Assembly (NCBI RefSeq): GCF_000518885.1
Contig: NZ_JAEL01000033.1
Location: forward strand, 1 to 52,498
From: Bacillus sp. J33
Lineage (GTDB): Bacteria > Bacillota > Bacilli > Bacillales > Cytobacillaceae
Reading direction: 5' to 3'
DNA: 52,498 nt
Under the pieces are notes generated by a model. The model ran no database searches and was not told the origin of the DNA. It saw only the letters and a list, made by a program, of their open reading frames with translations. The position numbers and the translations under genes are program-made. Below, piece by piece: positions 25,169 through 32,483 of the stretch; the first letter of the stretch is position 1; each line of letters begins with the position of its first letter.

Positions 25169-26197
25169 ATGAGAAAATTAATGTCCATTTCTTTTGTTTT
25201 ACTTTTAGCTTTGTCAGCTCTTTTAGCTGGCTGCAGCAGTAAAGAAGAAGCAGGCGGAGATGCCGGTTCCAAAAAGATTAAAATTGTAGCTGCACATAAT
25301 CAGACTTCTCCAGACAATCCTTACCAAACAGGTTTATTAAAGTTTAAAGAAGTTGCAGAAAGCAAATCAAATGGTGACATCGAAGTTGAAGTGCATGCAG
25401 GGACAATCGGTACAGAAGAATCAGAACTAGTAGAAAAGCTTAAATTAGGTGCAGCAGATGTTGTTTTAGTATCACCAGGTTTTATGACCCAAACAGGCAT
25501 CAAGGAAATTGACTTATTGGCACTCCCATACCTATTTGACAGCTATGAGCATTGGGAAACAGTTGTTGATGGAGAAGTAGGGAAAGAAATGGCGAAGCTA
25601 GTTAATGAAAAGTCCAATAATGACTTTAAATTAGTTGGCTACTGGTCTGCTGGTGTTAGACATTACTATGGCAAAAAGCCTATTGAAAAAATGGAAGATT
25701 TAAAAGGGATGACATTCAGAACACAAACTTCAGGTGTAATTGCTGACTATTGGAAGCAGACAGGTGCAATCCCTACTTCTATTGCATGGGGAGAATTATA
25801 TCAGGCACTGCAGCAAAACGTTGTGGATTCATCAGAAAACTCTTATCCATATTTTGTTCAGCAAAATCATCACAAAACAGACAACGGAAAGTACATTACT
25901 GAAACAGGGCATGACTATACAACGAGATTCTTATTAGTAAACGGAAAAAAATTCGATTCTTATACAAAAGAGCAGCAGGACATTATTTTAGAAGCGGCAG
26001 AAGCATCTGTTAAAGCGGAAAGAGAAGCAGTTTACTCTCAAGAGGAGGAGTATAAAGAAAAAGCTATTGCTGAAGGTGCTTTGGTAAATGAAATTGATCG
26101 TACGCCATTTATTGAGCTAGCTGAGCCATTGCAAGAAAAAGCGGCAAAAGACATAGGCGCAGAAGAACTGCTTAAGAAAATTAAAGATCTAAAATAA
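25169..26197 (+). CDS. dctP: TRAP transporter substrate-binding lipoprotein (DctP family)
   Basis: A 342-aa extracytoplasmic solute receptor. The signal peptide ends in a lipobox (LLAGC, Cys22), so the protein is anchored to the membrane outer face. The DctP fold shows in the N-terminal KIVAAHNQTSPDNPYQTGLLKF and in the helix-strand motif GMTFRTQTSG (about residue 184), whose Arg usually binds the substrate carboxylate. Next to kdgK and kdgA, the cargo is probably a sugar acid or uronate. Three genes, dctP-dctQ-dctM, make the complete importer. Confidence 0.9.
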   Translation: MRKLMSISFVLLLALSALLAGCSSKEEAGGDAGSKKIKIVAAHNQTSPDNPYQTGLLKFKEVAESKSNGDIEVEVHAGTIGTEESELVEKLKLGAADVVLVSPGFMTQTGIKEIDLLALPYLFDSYEHWETVVDGEVGKEMAKLVNEKSNNDFKLVGYWSAGVRHYYGKKPIEKMEDLKGMTFRTQTSGVIADYWKQTGAIPTSIAWGELYQALQQNVVDSSENSYPYFVQQNHHKTDNGKYITETGHDYTTRFLLVNGKKFDSYTKEQQDIILEAAEASVKAEREAVYSQEEEYKEKAIAEGALVNEIDRTPFIELAEPLQEKAAKDIGAEELLKKIKDLK

Positions 26198-26211
26198 TCC
26201 GAAACGAATGT

Positions 26212-26249
26212 ATTAAAGGGAAGAGTGTTAATGCGGTCTTCCCTTTAAT
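26212..26249 (+). promoter_or_regulatory. Intercistronic hairpin after dctP
   Basis: A perfect 13-bp stem ATTAAAGGGAAGA/TCTTCCCTTTAAT lies between dctP and dctQ, with no T run after it. It probably stabilises the upstream mRNA so that the binding protein is made in excess over the permease. Confidence 0.6.
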
Positions 26250-26275
26250 CCTTAATAGGAGGGAAGACGATAAGC

Positions 26276-26752
26276 ATGATTAAGATTCTTGAGAAGATCC
26301 AGTTGACCATTGGCGTGATAAGCTTATCGATATTTTTTATTGCTATTATAATTCAAATAACCACAAGGCACTTGGGAATCCCAGTTATTTGGACTGAGGA
26401 AGTAGCCAATTACTCATTTATATGGTCTGTCTTTATGGGTGCCTCAGTAATGGTGAATAAGAAAGAGCATTTTAGTTTTGATTTTTTAGAACAAAAGCTC
26501 CAAGGCAAATCCAAAGCTACTCTATTAATTTTTATTGATTTTATTGTTTTGTTGTTTGCGCTGTCTCTTTTTTATTACGGAATTGAAGCTGTAAAGAATT
26601 TTTGGAATTATAACTGGGCTTCCCTTCCTGCTCTGAAGATGGGCTATGTCTGGATTTCCATTCCGATTATGGGGCTGACAATGGCTATCTATTCTGTTAA
26701 CCACCTTATTAATAACTTTAAAAAACTTAAGGGAATGGAGGCAAACATATGA
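26276..26752 (+). CDS. dctQ: TRAP transporter small permease (DctQ family)
   Basis: A 158-aa membrane protein with four predicted helices. The family feature WTEEVANYSFIWSVFMGASV lies near residues 39-58. It pairs with DctM to form the membrane part of the importer. The ribosome site AGGAGGG lies about 12 bases upstream of the ATG, a little far. Its end overlaps dctM by 4 bases. Confidence 0.88.
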   Translation: MIKILEKIQLTIGVISLSIFFIAIIIQITTRHLGIPVIWTEEVANYSFIWSVFMGASVMVNKKEHFSFDFLEQKLQGKSKATLLIFIDFIVLLFALSLFYYGIEAVKNFWNYNWASLPALKMGYVWISIPIMGLTMAIYSVNHLINNFKKLKGMEANI

Positions 26753-28038
26753 TAGGCATTATACTTGTAGGATTATTCTTGATCCTAATGCTAATAGGGG
26801 TTCCAATTGCCTTTGTAATAGGAATTGTAGCTCTTCTTGGGATATTTACGGTGCCTTATATTCCAGAAGTGACTGTTCCTATGAAAATGCTAAATGGAAT
26901 CGATTCATTTGTTTTGCTTGCCGTACCTTTGTTTATCCTTGCAGCCAACTTAATGAACAGTGGTAAAATATCCCAGAAGCTGATTGATCTTTCCCTTGCA
27001 GTTGTAGGACATATCCGAGGCGGGCTCGCGCATGCCAATATTCTTGTATCTATGATCTTTGCAGGTGTATCGGGTGCTGCCCAGGCAGATACAGCAGGAG
27101 TAGGAAAAATCCTGATTCCAAATATGAAAAAGCAAGGATATGACACGGAAACTGCAGTAGGTGTTACCGCTGCATCATCCACTATTGGTGTTATTATTCC
27201 TCCAAGCATTCCGATGATTATCTTTGCAGGCTTAACAAATGCCTCTGTTGGGGCCCTATTCTTAGGCGGGATTGTCCCAGGTGTTTTAGTCGGACTAGGC
27301 ATGATGATCTTCATCTATATTATGGCTTTGAAAAAGGGATATCCAAGATCTAATAGAGCAACTGTCCAGCAGTTTTTAAAGCTCGTGTATGAAACCGTTC
27401 CTGCCTTAATAACTCCTATTATTATTATCGGAGGAATTATATCAGGATTTTTTACAGCGACAGAAGCAGCTGCTGTTGCGTCGCTTTATACACTATTAAT
27501 CAGTATGTTTTTCTATAAGACTTTAAAGCTATCAGATTTGCCAAAAATATTAATGGATACTCTGGCATTAAGTTCACTGTCACTGTTTGCTCTCGCTGCT
27601 GCAAGTGCACTAGGAGAGCTTATGAGCTACTACCAATTATCAACAATGGCACAGGATTTCTTTGTTAATAACGTTGGGGCGAAATGGGTATTCATTTTAA
27701 TTATCATTGCATTCTTCCTGTTTGTCGGAACATTTATGGATGCCATTCCAGCCATGATCCTGTTCGTTCCAGTAATACTTCCGACTGCTACACAATTTGG
27801 CATGGATCCCGTCCATTTAGGTTTAGTTGTTGTCATGACTTTGGCAATTGGACTTGTTACCCCGCCATACGGCTTATGTTTATTGCTTGCGGCTAAAATT
27901 GGTGAGCTGAGCATCGAAAGATCCTTAAAGGCTGTAATGCCATATATCCTAATTGTGTTAGCTGTGCTGCTCTTTGTAGCCTTTTTCCCGGATATTGCAT
28001 TTTATGTCCCTAAGCTGATTAATCCAGGATTATTTTAA
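26749..28038 (+). CDS. dctM: TRAP transporter large permease (DctM family)
   Basis: A 429-aa sodium-coupled permease with about 12 membrane helices. Family blocks are FAGVSGAAQADTAGVGKILIPNMKK, IGVIIPPSIPMIIFA and VTPPYGLCLLLAAKI. It carries the substrate delivered by the DctP receptor. It is translationally coupled to dctQ. The identification is secure; the substrate is inferred from the operon. Confidence 0.94.
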   Translation: MIGIILVGLFLILMLIGVPIAFVIGIVALLGIFTVPYIPEVTVPMKMLNGIDSFVLLAVPLFILAANLMNSGKISQKLIDLSLAVVGHIRGGLAHANILVSMIFAGVSGAAQADTAGVGKILIPNMKKQGYDTETAVGVTAASSTIGVIIPPSIPMIIFAGLTNASVGALFLGGIVPGVLVGLGMMIFIYIMALKKGYPRSNRATVQQFLKLVYETVPALITPIIIIGGIISGFFTATEAAAVASLYTLLISMFFYKTLKLSDLPKILMDTLALSSLSLFALAAASALGELMSYYQLSTMAQDFFVNNVGAKWVFILIIIAFFLFVGTFMDAIPAMILFVPVILPTATQFGMDPVHLGLVVVMTLAIGLVTPPYGLCLLLAAKIGELSIERSLKAVMPYILIVLAVLLFVAFFPDIAFYVPKLINPGLF

Positions 28039-28089
28039 CAAGCCCATTTGATGCTTGTGGAAATTGTAAAGGGAAAGGAAGGCATCAAA

Positions 28090-28368
28090 ATGAAAAGAGA
28101 AATATTAAACAGTAATGGGTCATTAATGCTTATAAAAGTAGAATTAGAACAAGGGTTCCTTGGGGATATTGACCAGCATCCAGAGGAGCAGATTAGCTAC
28201 ATTGAGAAAGGTAAAGTAGAATTCAATGTAAATGGCCAAAAAAGAATTTTAAACAAAGGTGATATACAGTATATTCCTTCCAATGTAAAACATCAGGTAA
28301 AAGTAATAGAGGAATGTATTATTTTGGATATTTTTACACCGATTCGGAAAGACTTGCTCCCGATTTAA
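28090..28368 (+). CDS. Small cupin protein, KdgF-like
   Basis: A 92-aa single-domain cupin. It resembles KdgF, which opens 4,5-unsaturated uronates to linear keto-sugars at the end of pectin or alginate breakdown. Similar parts are HPEEQISYIEKGKVEF and the C-terminal ILDIFTPIRKDLL, close to the LLDIFTPxRxDFL ending of KdgF. Candidate metal ligands are D28, H30, Q34 and H68; KdgF has His at the first position. ATG at 28090 follows AAAGGAAGG. It is the last gene of the operon. An uncharacterised sugar-acid cupin is the alternative. Confidence 0.65.
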   Translation: MKREILNSNGSLMLIKVELEQGFLGDIDQHPEEQISYIEKGKVEFNVNGQKRILNKGDIQYIPSNVKHQVKVIEECIILDIFTPIRKDLLPI

Positions 28369-28375
28369 TAGAGGG

Positions 28376-28405
28376 AAAAAGGAGAGGGAAAGTCCTCTCC
28401 TTTTT
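28376..28405. terminator. Bidirectional terminator, kdg operon and rpiA
   Basis: A perfect 12-bp stem AAAAAGGAGAGG/CCTCTCCTTTTT (28376-28387, 28394-28405) with T runs in both directions. Its right edge touches the rpiA stop codon. Confidence 0.85.
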
Positions 28406-29091
28406 CATTGCTTTTTTTTAAGTATTTTGACTGAATCTCGGCACCCGACGATAACTAAATCAGTCATTCCAATAAATAACCCTGTCTCTACGACTCCTGG
28501 TAGATGCTTGAGCTGACTATGAAGCTTTTCAGGATTAGAGATCTTCTTAAATTTGCAATCCAAAATATAATTACCGTTGTTAGAAATATATATGTCACCA
28601 TCTTTTATCCTAAGTTTAGGATTGGCACCAAGATTTGAGATTCTTTTCGCTGTTACTTCCCAGCCGAAGGGAACGACTTCTACAGGAAGGGGAAAGTCGC
28701 CTAATTTGTCAACCATTTTAGACTCATCAACAATAATAAGTAGACTCTCCGAGTTGGCATCTACAAGTTTTTCACGAAGAAGGGATCCCCCTCCGCCTTT
28801 TGTCAGATTAAAATCAGGGTCAACTTCATCGGCACCATCAATCGCAAGGTCCAGTTTTTGAACTTTAGAAAAATCAGTTAAAGGAATATTAAATTCTTTT
28901 GCCCAGCGCTCTGTTCTTAAAGAAGTTGGTATTCCTTTTACATTCAAGCCTTGGGCCACCATCTCTCCAAGTTTCTTTAACATCCAATAAACAGTGGATC
29001 CTGATCCTAATCCAATAATCATTCCGTCTTTTACAAATTCTACTGCTTTTTCACCTGCTGCTTTTTTCTGAAATTCTCTAGTGTCCACCAT
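28405..29091 (-). CDS. rpiA: Ribose-5-phosphate isomerase A
   Basis: A 228-aa enzyme interconverting ribose 5-phosphate and ribulose 5-phosphate. Motifs are IGLGSGSTVYWML near residue 28, DLAIDGADEVDP near 82 with the catalytic aspartates, and KGGGGSLLREK near 98. The start is taken as ATG at 29091 behind GGGGGTG; GTG at 29097 is possible. It faces the kdg/hxl operon. Ribulose 5-phosphate is the formaldehyde acceptor of the HPS enzyme encoded there, so the two units may be linked in metabolism. Confidence 0.93.
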   Translation of the reverse strand: MVDTREFQKKAAGEKAVEFVKDGMIIGLGSGSTVYWMLKKLGEMVAQGLNVKGIPTSLRTERWAKEFNIPLTDFSKVQKLDLAIDGADEVDPDFNLTKGGGGSLLREKLVDANSESLLIIVDESKMVDKLGDFPLPVEVVPFGWEVTAKRISNLGANPKLRIKDGDIYISNNGNYILDCKFKKISNPEKLHSQLKHLPGVVETGLFIGMTDLVIVGCRDSVKILKKKQ

Positions 29092-29215
29092 CAGCACCCC
29101 CGCATCATTGTTATAAATTATAACAAATGAATGGGGCCGGGTTATATCAAGAAGATAGCAATAAAAAATTAAAATTAGTTTAGATAAAGTGGAGAATCAA
29201 TAGAATTAGCATAAG

Positions 29216-29258
29216 AAATCGAGTATGGAATCGAAAAAAGCTTTATACTCGATTTTTT
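29216..29258 (+). terminator. Terminator-like hairpin between divergent genes
   Basis: AAATCGAGTAT (29216-29226)/ATACTCGATTT (29245-29255) is followed by TTTTT. No plus-strand gene ends here: rpiA starts leftwards at 29091 and the EamA gene starts at 29409. It may end a short RNA or attenuate the EamA leader. The rest of 29092-29408 shows no gene. Confidence 0.5.
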
Positions 29259-29408
29259 ATTGTCAAAGTAGGTTTATCATTCTTTTTTAGGTAATTTTCA
29301 ATCAAAGTAGCATACGAATCTCTATAGAGCTTTAAAAGGCCAAAGAAAAAGCAGTCTGTGATAAAATGGAAAATAATATTAAATGGGAAACTAGAGAGAA
29401 GGATTGAA

Positions 29409-30332
29409 GTGAAAAACCTGCAGATTTATATGATTCTTACCTTGATTATGATTACGTGGGGATTGAATGTTAGCATTATTAAAATCCTTGTCAGTTATTT
29501 TCCTCCGGTTACGATTACTTCCTTGCGGATACTGGCAGCTGGTTTAACTGTATTTGCAGTATTGGCTGTAATGGGAAAAGTGAGAAAACCAAGTTTCAAT
29601 GAGGTCAAGTTTATTATGTTTGGCGGCCTTCTCAGTGTGGTCAGCCACCATCTCTTTCTTGCAGTCGGTTTAACGGAAACGAGTGCAGTAAATGGAGGTC
29701 TAATATTAGGGGCTGGGCCGCTTTTGACGGCCATTTTGTCTTCTTTATTGCTGCGCAATAAGCCTACAGGCATTCAGGTGCTTGGTTTCTTGCTCGGAGG
29801 TGCCGGTGTCACGTTCATTGTCCTTTCAGGCAATAAAGGAGTCTCAAGCTTATCTTCAGGTGATTTATATGTGTTTTTATCAATCCTATCACAGGCTCTT
29901 AGCTTTATTGTAATCAGCAAGGCGTCGAAAACACTGGATCCACGGCTTCTTACTGGCTATATGCTGATTTTTGGGGGAGCAATCCTGTTTATCCTGGGGA
30001 GCTTCATGGAACCAGGGGGGCTGTTGAGGATCTCCGAAGCACCTGTATATGTATGGGCTGCTTTTGCAGCATCTGCGATAGTGGCAACCGCTGTGGGGCA
30101 TATGGTTTATAACACAGCAATCAGTAAAATCGGGCCTGCTGAAGCCAGCATCTTTCTGAATTTGAACACGTTTTTCTCCTTAGCGGGTTCTGCACTGATA
30201 CTTGGAGAAATAATTACAACTAACCATTTGCTTGGCCTTGTCCTGATCGTGGCTGGTGTGTTATTCGGATCGGGAGCATTGGAGGAAATGGTATTAAGGC
30301 AAAGGCGGAAACGGCATAGCCATCATATGTAA
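29409..30332 (+). CDS. EamA/DMT-family transporter
   Basis: A 307-aa membrane protein with ten predicted helices in two EamA repeats (about 1-140 and 150-295). Family traits are TWGLNVSIIKILVSYFPPVTITSLR near the start and the second-repeat end FLNLNTFFSLAGSALILGE. It is a probable metabolite exporter or drug/metabolite carrier; the cargo is unknown. GTG at 29409 (MKNLQIYM) is preferred because AGAGAAGG lies 6 bases before it; the frame is open upstream to 29358. Confidence 0.85.
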   Translation: MKNLQIYMILTLIMITWGLNVSIIKILVSYFPPVTITSLRILAAGLTVFAVLAVMGKVRKPSFNEVKFIMFGGLLSVVSHHLFLAVGLTETSAVNGGLILGAGPLLTAILSSLLLRNKPTGIQVLGFLLGGAGVTFIVLSGNKGVSSLSSGDLYVFLSILSQALSFIVISKASKTLDPRLLTGYMLIFGGAILFILGSFMEPGGLLRISEAPVYVWAAFAASAIVATAVGHMVYNTAISKIGPAEASIFLNLNTFFSLAGSALILGEIITTNHLLGLVLIVAGVLFGSGALEEMVLRQRRKRHSHHM

Positions 30333-30334
30333 GG

Positions 30335-30369
30335 TAAAAGCAAAGTCCCCGGGGCCTTTGCTTTTTTTT
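30335..30369 (+). terminator. Intrinsic terminator of the EamA gene
   Basis: The stem AAAAGCAAAG...CTTTGCTTTT around TCCCCGGGGC is followed by a T run. Confidence 0.8.
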
Positions 30370-30454
30370 GCAAAAAAGTGGCAGACTTAAAAGTGCTTAA
30401 GCTGTAAGAAAAGAGGGAAATAGTGAGGCTATAGAAGAGAGGAGGACAACATGT

Positions 30455-31132
30455 ATGTATGCATCAATTACATTAAAAATGGCTGTAGGATTAGTTTCAT
30501 TATTAGCAGTGACGCGTCTGCTCGGGAAAAAGGAATTATCGCAGGTAACGCCATTTGACTTTGTATATGCCGTGGTCCTGGGAGGATTGGTGGAAGAAGC
30601 TATTTATGATAATAAAGTGACTCCCCTCCATGTTGCCTATTCAGCTGTTCTTTGGGCTGGCCTTATTTATATTATTGAAATACTGGCGAAAAAGAAGAAC
30701 ATTTTCAGGAAAATCCTTAAAGGGGAAGAGTCGATTATTGTGAAGGATGGAAAGCTGAATATAAAGGAAATGCAGAAAAACCATCTTGAAATGGAACAGC
30801 TTCGGACCTTATTAAGACAAAAGGGGATCTTCAGCATGAATGATGTCAAATATGCCGTTCTTGAAACAAGCGGGAGCTTGAGCGTTATGAAATTCAAAAA
30901 GGATGAACCGGTTACTCCTGAAATGATGGGAATGGACATCAAAGACATTCAGCCTTCTGTTCTGCTTATTGATGAAGGGGAAGTTGTCAAGTCAGGCCTT
31001 GAATTGATTGGGAAGGATTCGGATTGGTTAAAGGAATCAATGAAAGAAAAAGGCTACAGCCATTTCAATGATATTTTCTGTGCCGAATGGTCGGAGGAAG
31101 AAGGGTTTTATATTGTAACCTATAAAAAATAG
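30455..31132 (+). CDS. DUF421 (YetF-like) membrane protein, second paralogue
   Basis: A 225-aa relative of the protein at 3352-4011: three N-terminal helices, RLLGKKELSQVTPFDFVYAVVLG near residues 20-42, then the cytoplasmic domain with GKLNIKEMQKNHLEMEQLR and DVKYAVLETSGSLSVM. The function is unsettled in the family. The ATG at 30455 is in the right frame, 9 bases after GGAGG; an ATG at 30451 in another frame opens only a short reading frame. A repeat element begins at its stop codon. Confidence 0.85.
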   Translation: MYASITLKMAVGLVSLLAVTRLLGKKELSQVTPFDFVYAVVLGGLVEEAIYDNKVTPLHVAYSAVLWAGLIYIIEILAKKKNIFRKILKGEESIIVKDGKLNIKEMQKNHLEMEQLRTLLRQKGIFSMNDVKYAVLETSGSLSVMKFKKDEPVTPEMMGMDIKDIQPSVLLIDEGEVVKSGLELIGKDSDWLKESMKEKGYSHFNDIFCAEWSEEEGFYIVTYKK

Positions 31133-31323
31133 GCTGTGTTAAAGCTTATTGTTGATTTTACGCCCTGTTGATTGTAGCGGAGGGTCTTGACCCCAGCTGG
31201 AAAAGAGGAACGTGGAGACCCCACATGCGAAGCCGAAGAGGCTCGCATCACTTCCTGCGGAAAGCAAGTGTCCTGTTTTCTGAACACAACGGACAATATA
31301 AACAACATTTTATGAGAAGAGCC
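31131..31323 (+). repeat. AGGCT-type intergenic repeat, copy 4
   Basis: It begins with aggctgtgtta at the DUF421 stop codon and ends with tatgagaagagcc. The core is present: ttgattgtagcggaggg, gtggagaccccacatgcgaagccg, aagaggctcg. It is non-coding. Confidence 0.65.
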
Positions 31324-31332
31324 AAAATAAAG

Positions 31333-31358
31333 GCCTTGCAGCTTTGCAAGGCTCTTTT
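31333..31358. terminator. Intrinsic terminator between convergent genes
   Basis: The stem GCCTTGCA/TGCAAGGC (31333-31340, 31345-31352) is followed by TCTTTTT. It ends just before the stop of the minus-strand dehydrogenase gene. Confidence 0.7.
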
Positions 31359-31360
31359 TG

Positions 31361-32323
31361 TTAATAACCTTTTTTAAAATCCACGAGATTAATGGCAGGG
31401 GTTTCTCCGTTCACATAGCTTTTCAGGTTCGGAATGAAGATATCTTCAATTACACGCTGATTATAATGCTCTGTGGAACCTGCTGTATGCGGGGTGACAA
31501 TCACGTTTTCAAGGTCCCATAGCGGACTGTCCTCTTCTAGAGGTTCGTTTTCAAAAACATCTAAACCGGCACCGGCAATTTGGCCATTTTGCAGTGCGGC
31601 AATCAGGTCTTTTTCCACAACAACCTCACCGCGTCCGATATTGATGAAAAATGCAGAATCCTTCATGAGCGAGAAGTGTTCAGCACTGAATAAATTCCGT
31701 GTTTCTTGTGTAAGCGGCAAAGTAACAGCTACATAATCACATTGCGGGAGCACATGCTGCAGCTGGCTGGAGGTGTACATTTCATCTACATACTCTTCCG
31801 GTTTTCCTGAGTGGCGGACACCTAAGACCTTCATCCCAAAAGCTTTGGCAATCTTGGCAGTTTCTTTGCCAATAGCGCCAACGCCAATAATGCCAATGGT
31901 TTTATGATGAATTTCAAGCTTCATTCCAGCATGGTGCCATGTTTTTGATTGCTGATTTTTTATATATGTATGGATTTTACGGGTTAATGCAAGCATAAGG
32001 GCAAAAATGGTTTCTGAGATCGGGTTGGCATGGACTCCATTTGCGCTTGTGATTTGGATTCCCTGTGACTCCATTTTTTCAAGAGGGAGGGAGTCGACTC
32101 CAGCGCTCCAGGATTGGAACCAGCGAAGGTTTGTGTTGCCTTCCTGGACGTAATCCTTGAGTTCCTTTTTCCAGCCGGCTATTACCTCTGCTTCTTTTAC
32201 ATGATTCAGCCATTTCTCGGAATTTTTTCCGGTGATCAGCTCCCAATCGGGAATGATTACTTTTATTTTCTTGACCTGGGACTGTTCAAGGTCGTGAGTA
32301 ACGATGCAAGTTCTTTTTGACAT
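31361..32323 (-). CDS. D-2-hydroxyacid dehydrogenase family protein
   Basis: A 320-aa NAD(P)-dependent oxidoreductase of the D-isomer-specific 2-hydroxyacid dehydrogenase family. The nucleotide-binding motif is GIIGVGAIGKETAKIA near residues 143-158. Catalytic elements are an Arg in INIGRGEVV, a Glu in FENEPLEEDSPLW and a His in VTPHTAGSTE. The substrate is unknown (glyoxylate/hydroxypyruvate, 2-ketoacid or similar). The start is ATG behind AACGGAGGCTTAGTC. The malate-sensing kinase gene is divergent, but no shared function can be shown. Confidence 0.87.
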   Translation of the reverse strand: MSKRTCIVTHDLEQSQVKKIKVIIPDWELITGKNSEKWLNHVKEAEVIAGWKKELKDYVQEGNTNLRWFQSWSAGVDSLPLEKMESQGIQITSANGVHANPISETIFALMLALTRKIHTYIKNQQSKTWHHAGMKLEIHHKTIGIIGVGAIGKETAKIAKAFGMKVLGVRHSGKPEEYVDEMYTSSQLQHVLPQCDYVAVTLPLTQETRNLFSAEHFSLMKDSAFFINIGRGEVVVEKDLIAALQNGQIAGAGLDVFENEPLEEDSPLWDLENVIVTPHTAGSTEHYNQRVIEDIFIPNLKSYVNGETPAINLVDFKKGY

Positions 32324-32483
32324 GACTAAGCCTCCGTTATTATTTTTAGAAAAGTCGGTAAATATATCATAGCAAAAATCCGGGCATTTCTCGCTTAATT
32401 AAAAAATTTTTCTCCTTAAGGGACAACTCATGTAAAATAAAAAATTATAACTCAGATGCTGCTAAGCGCCAGAGGTGAGAAAT

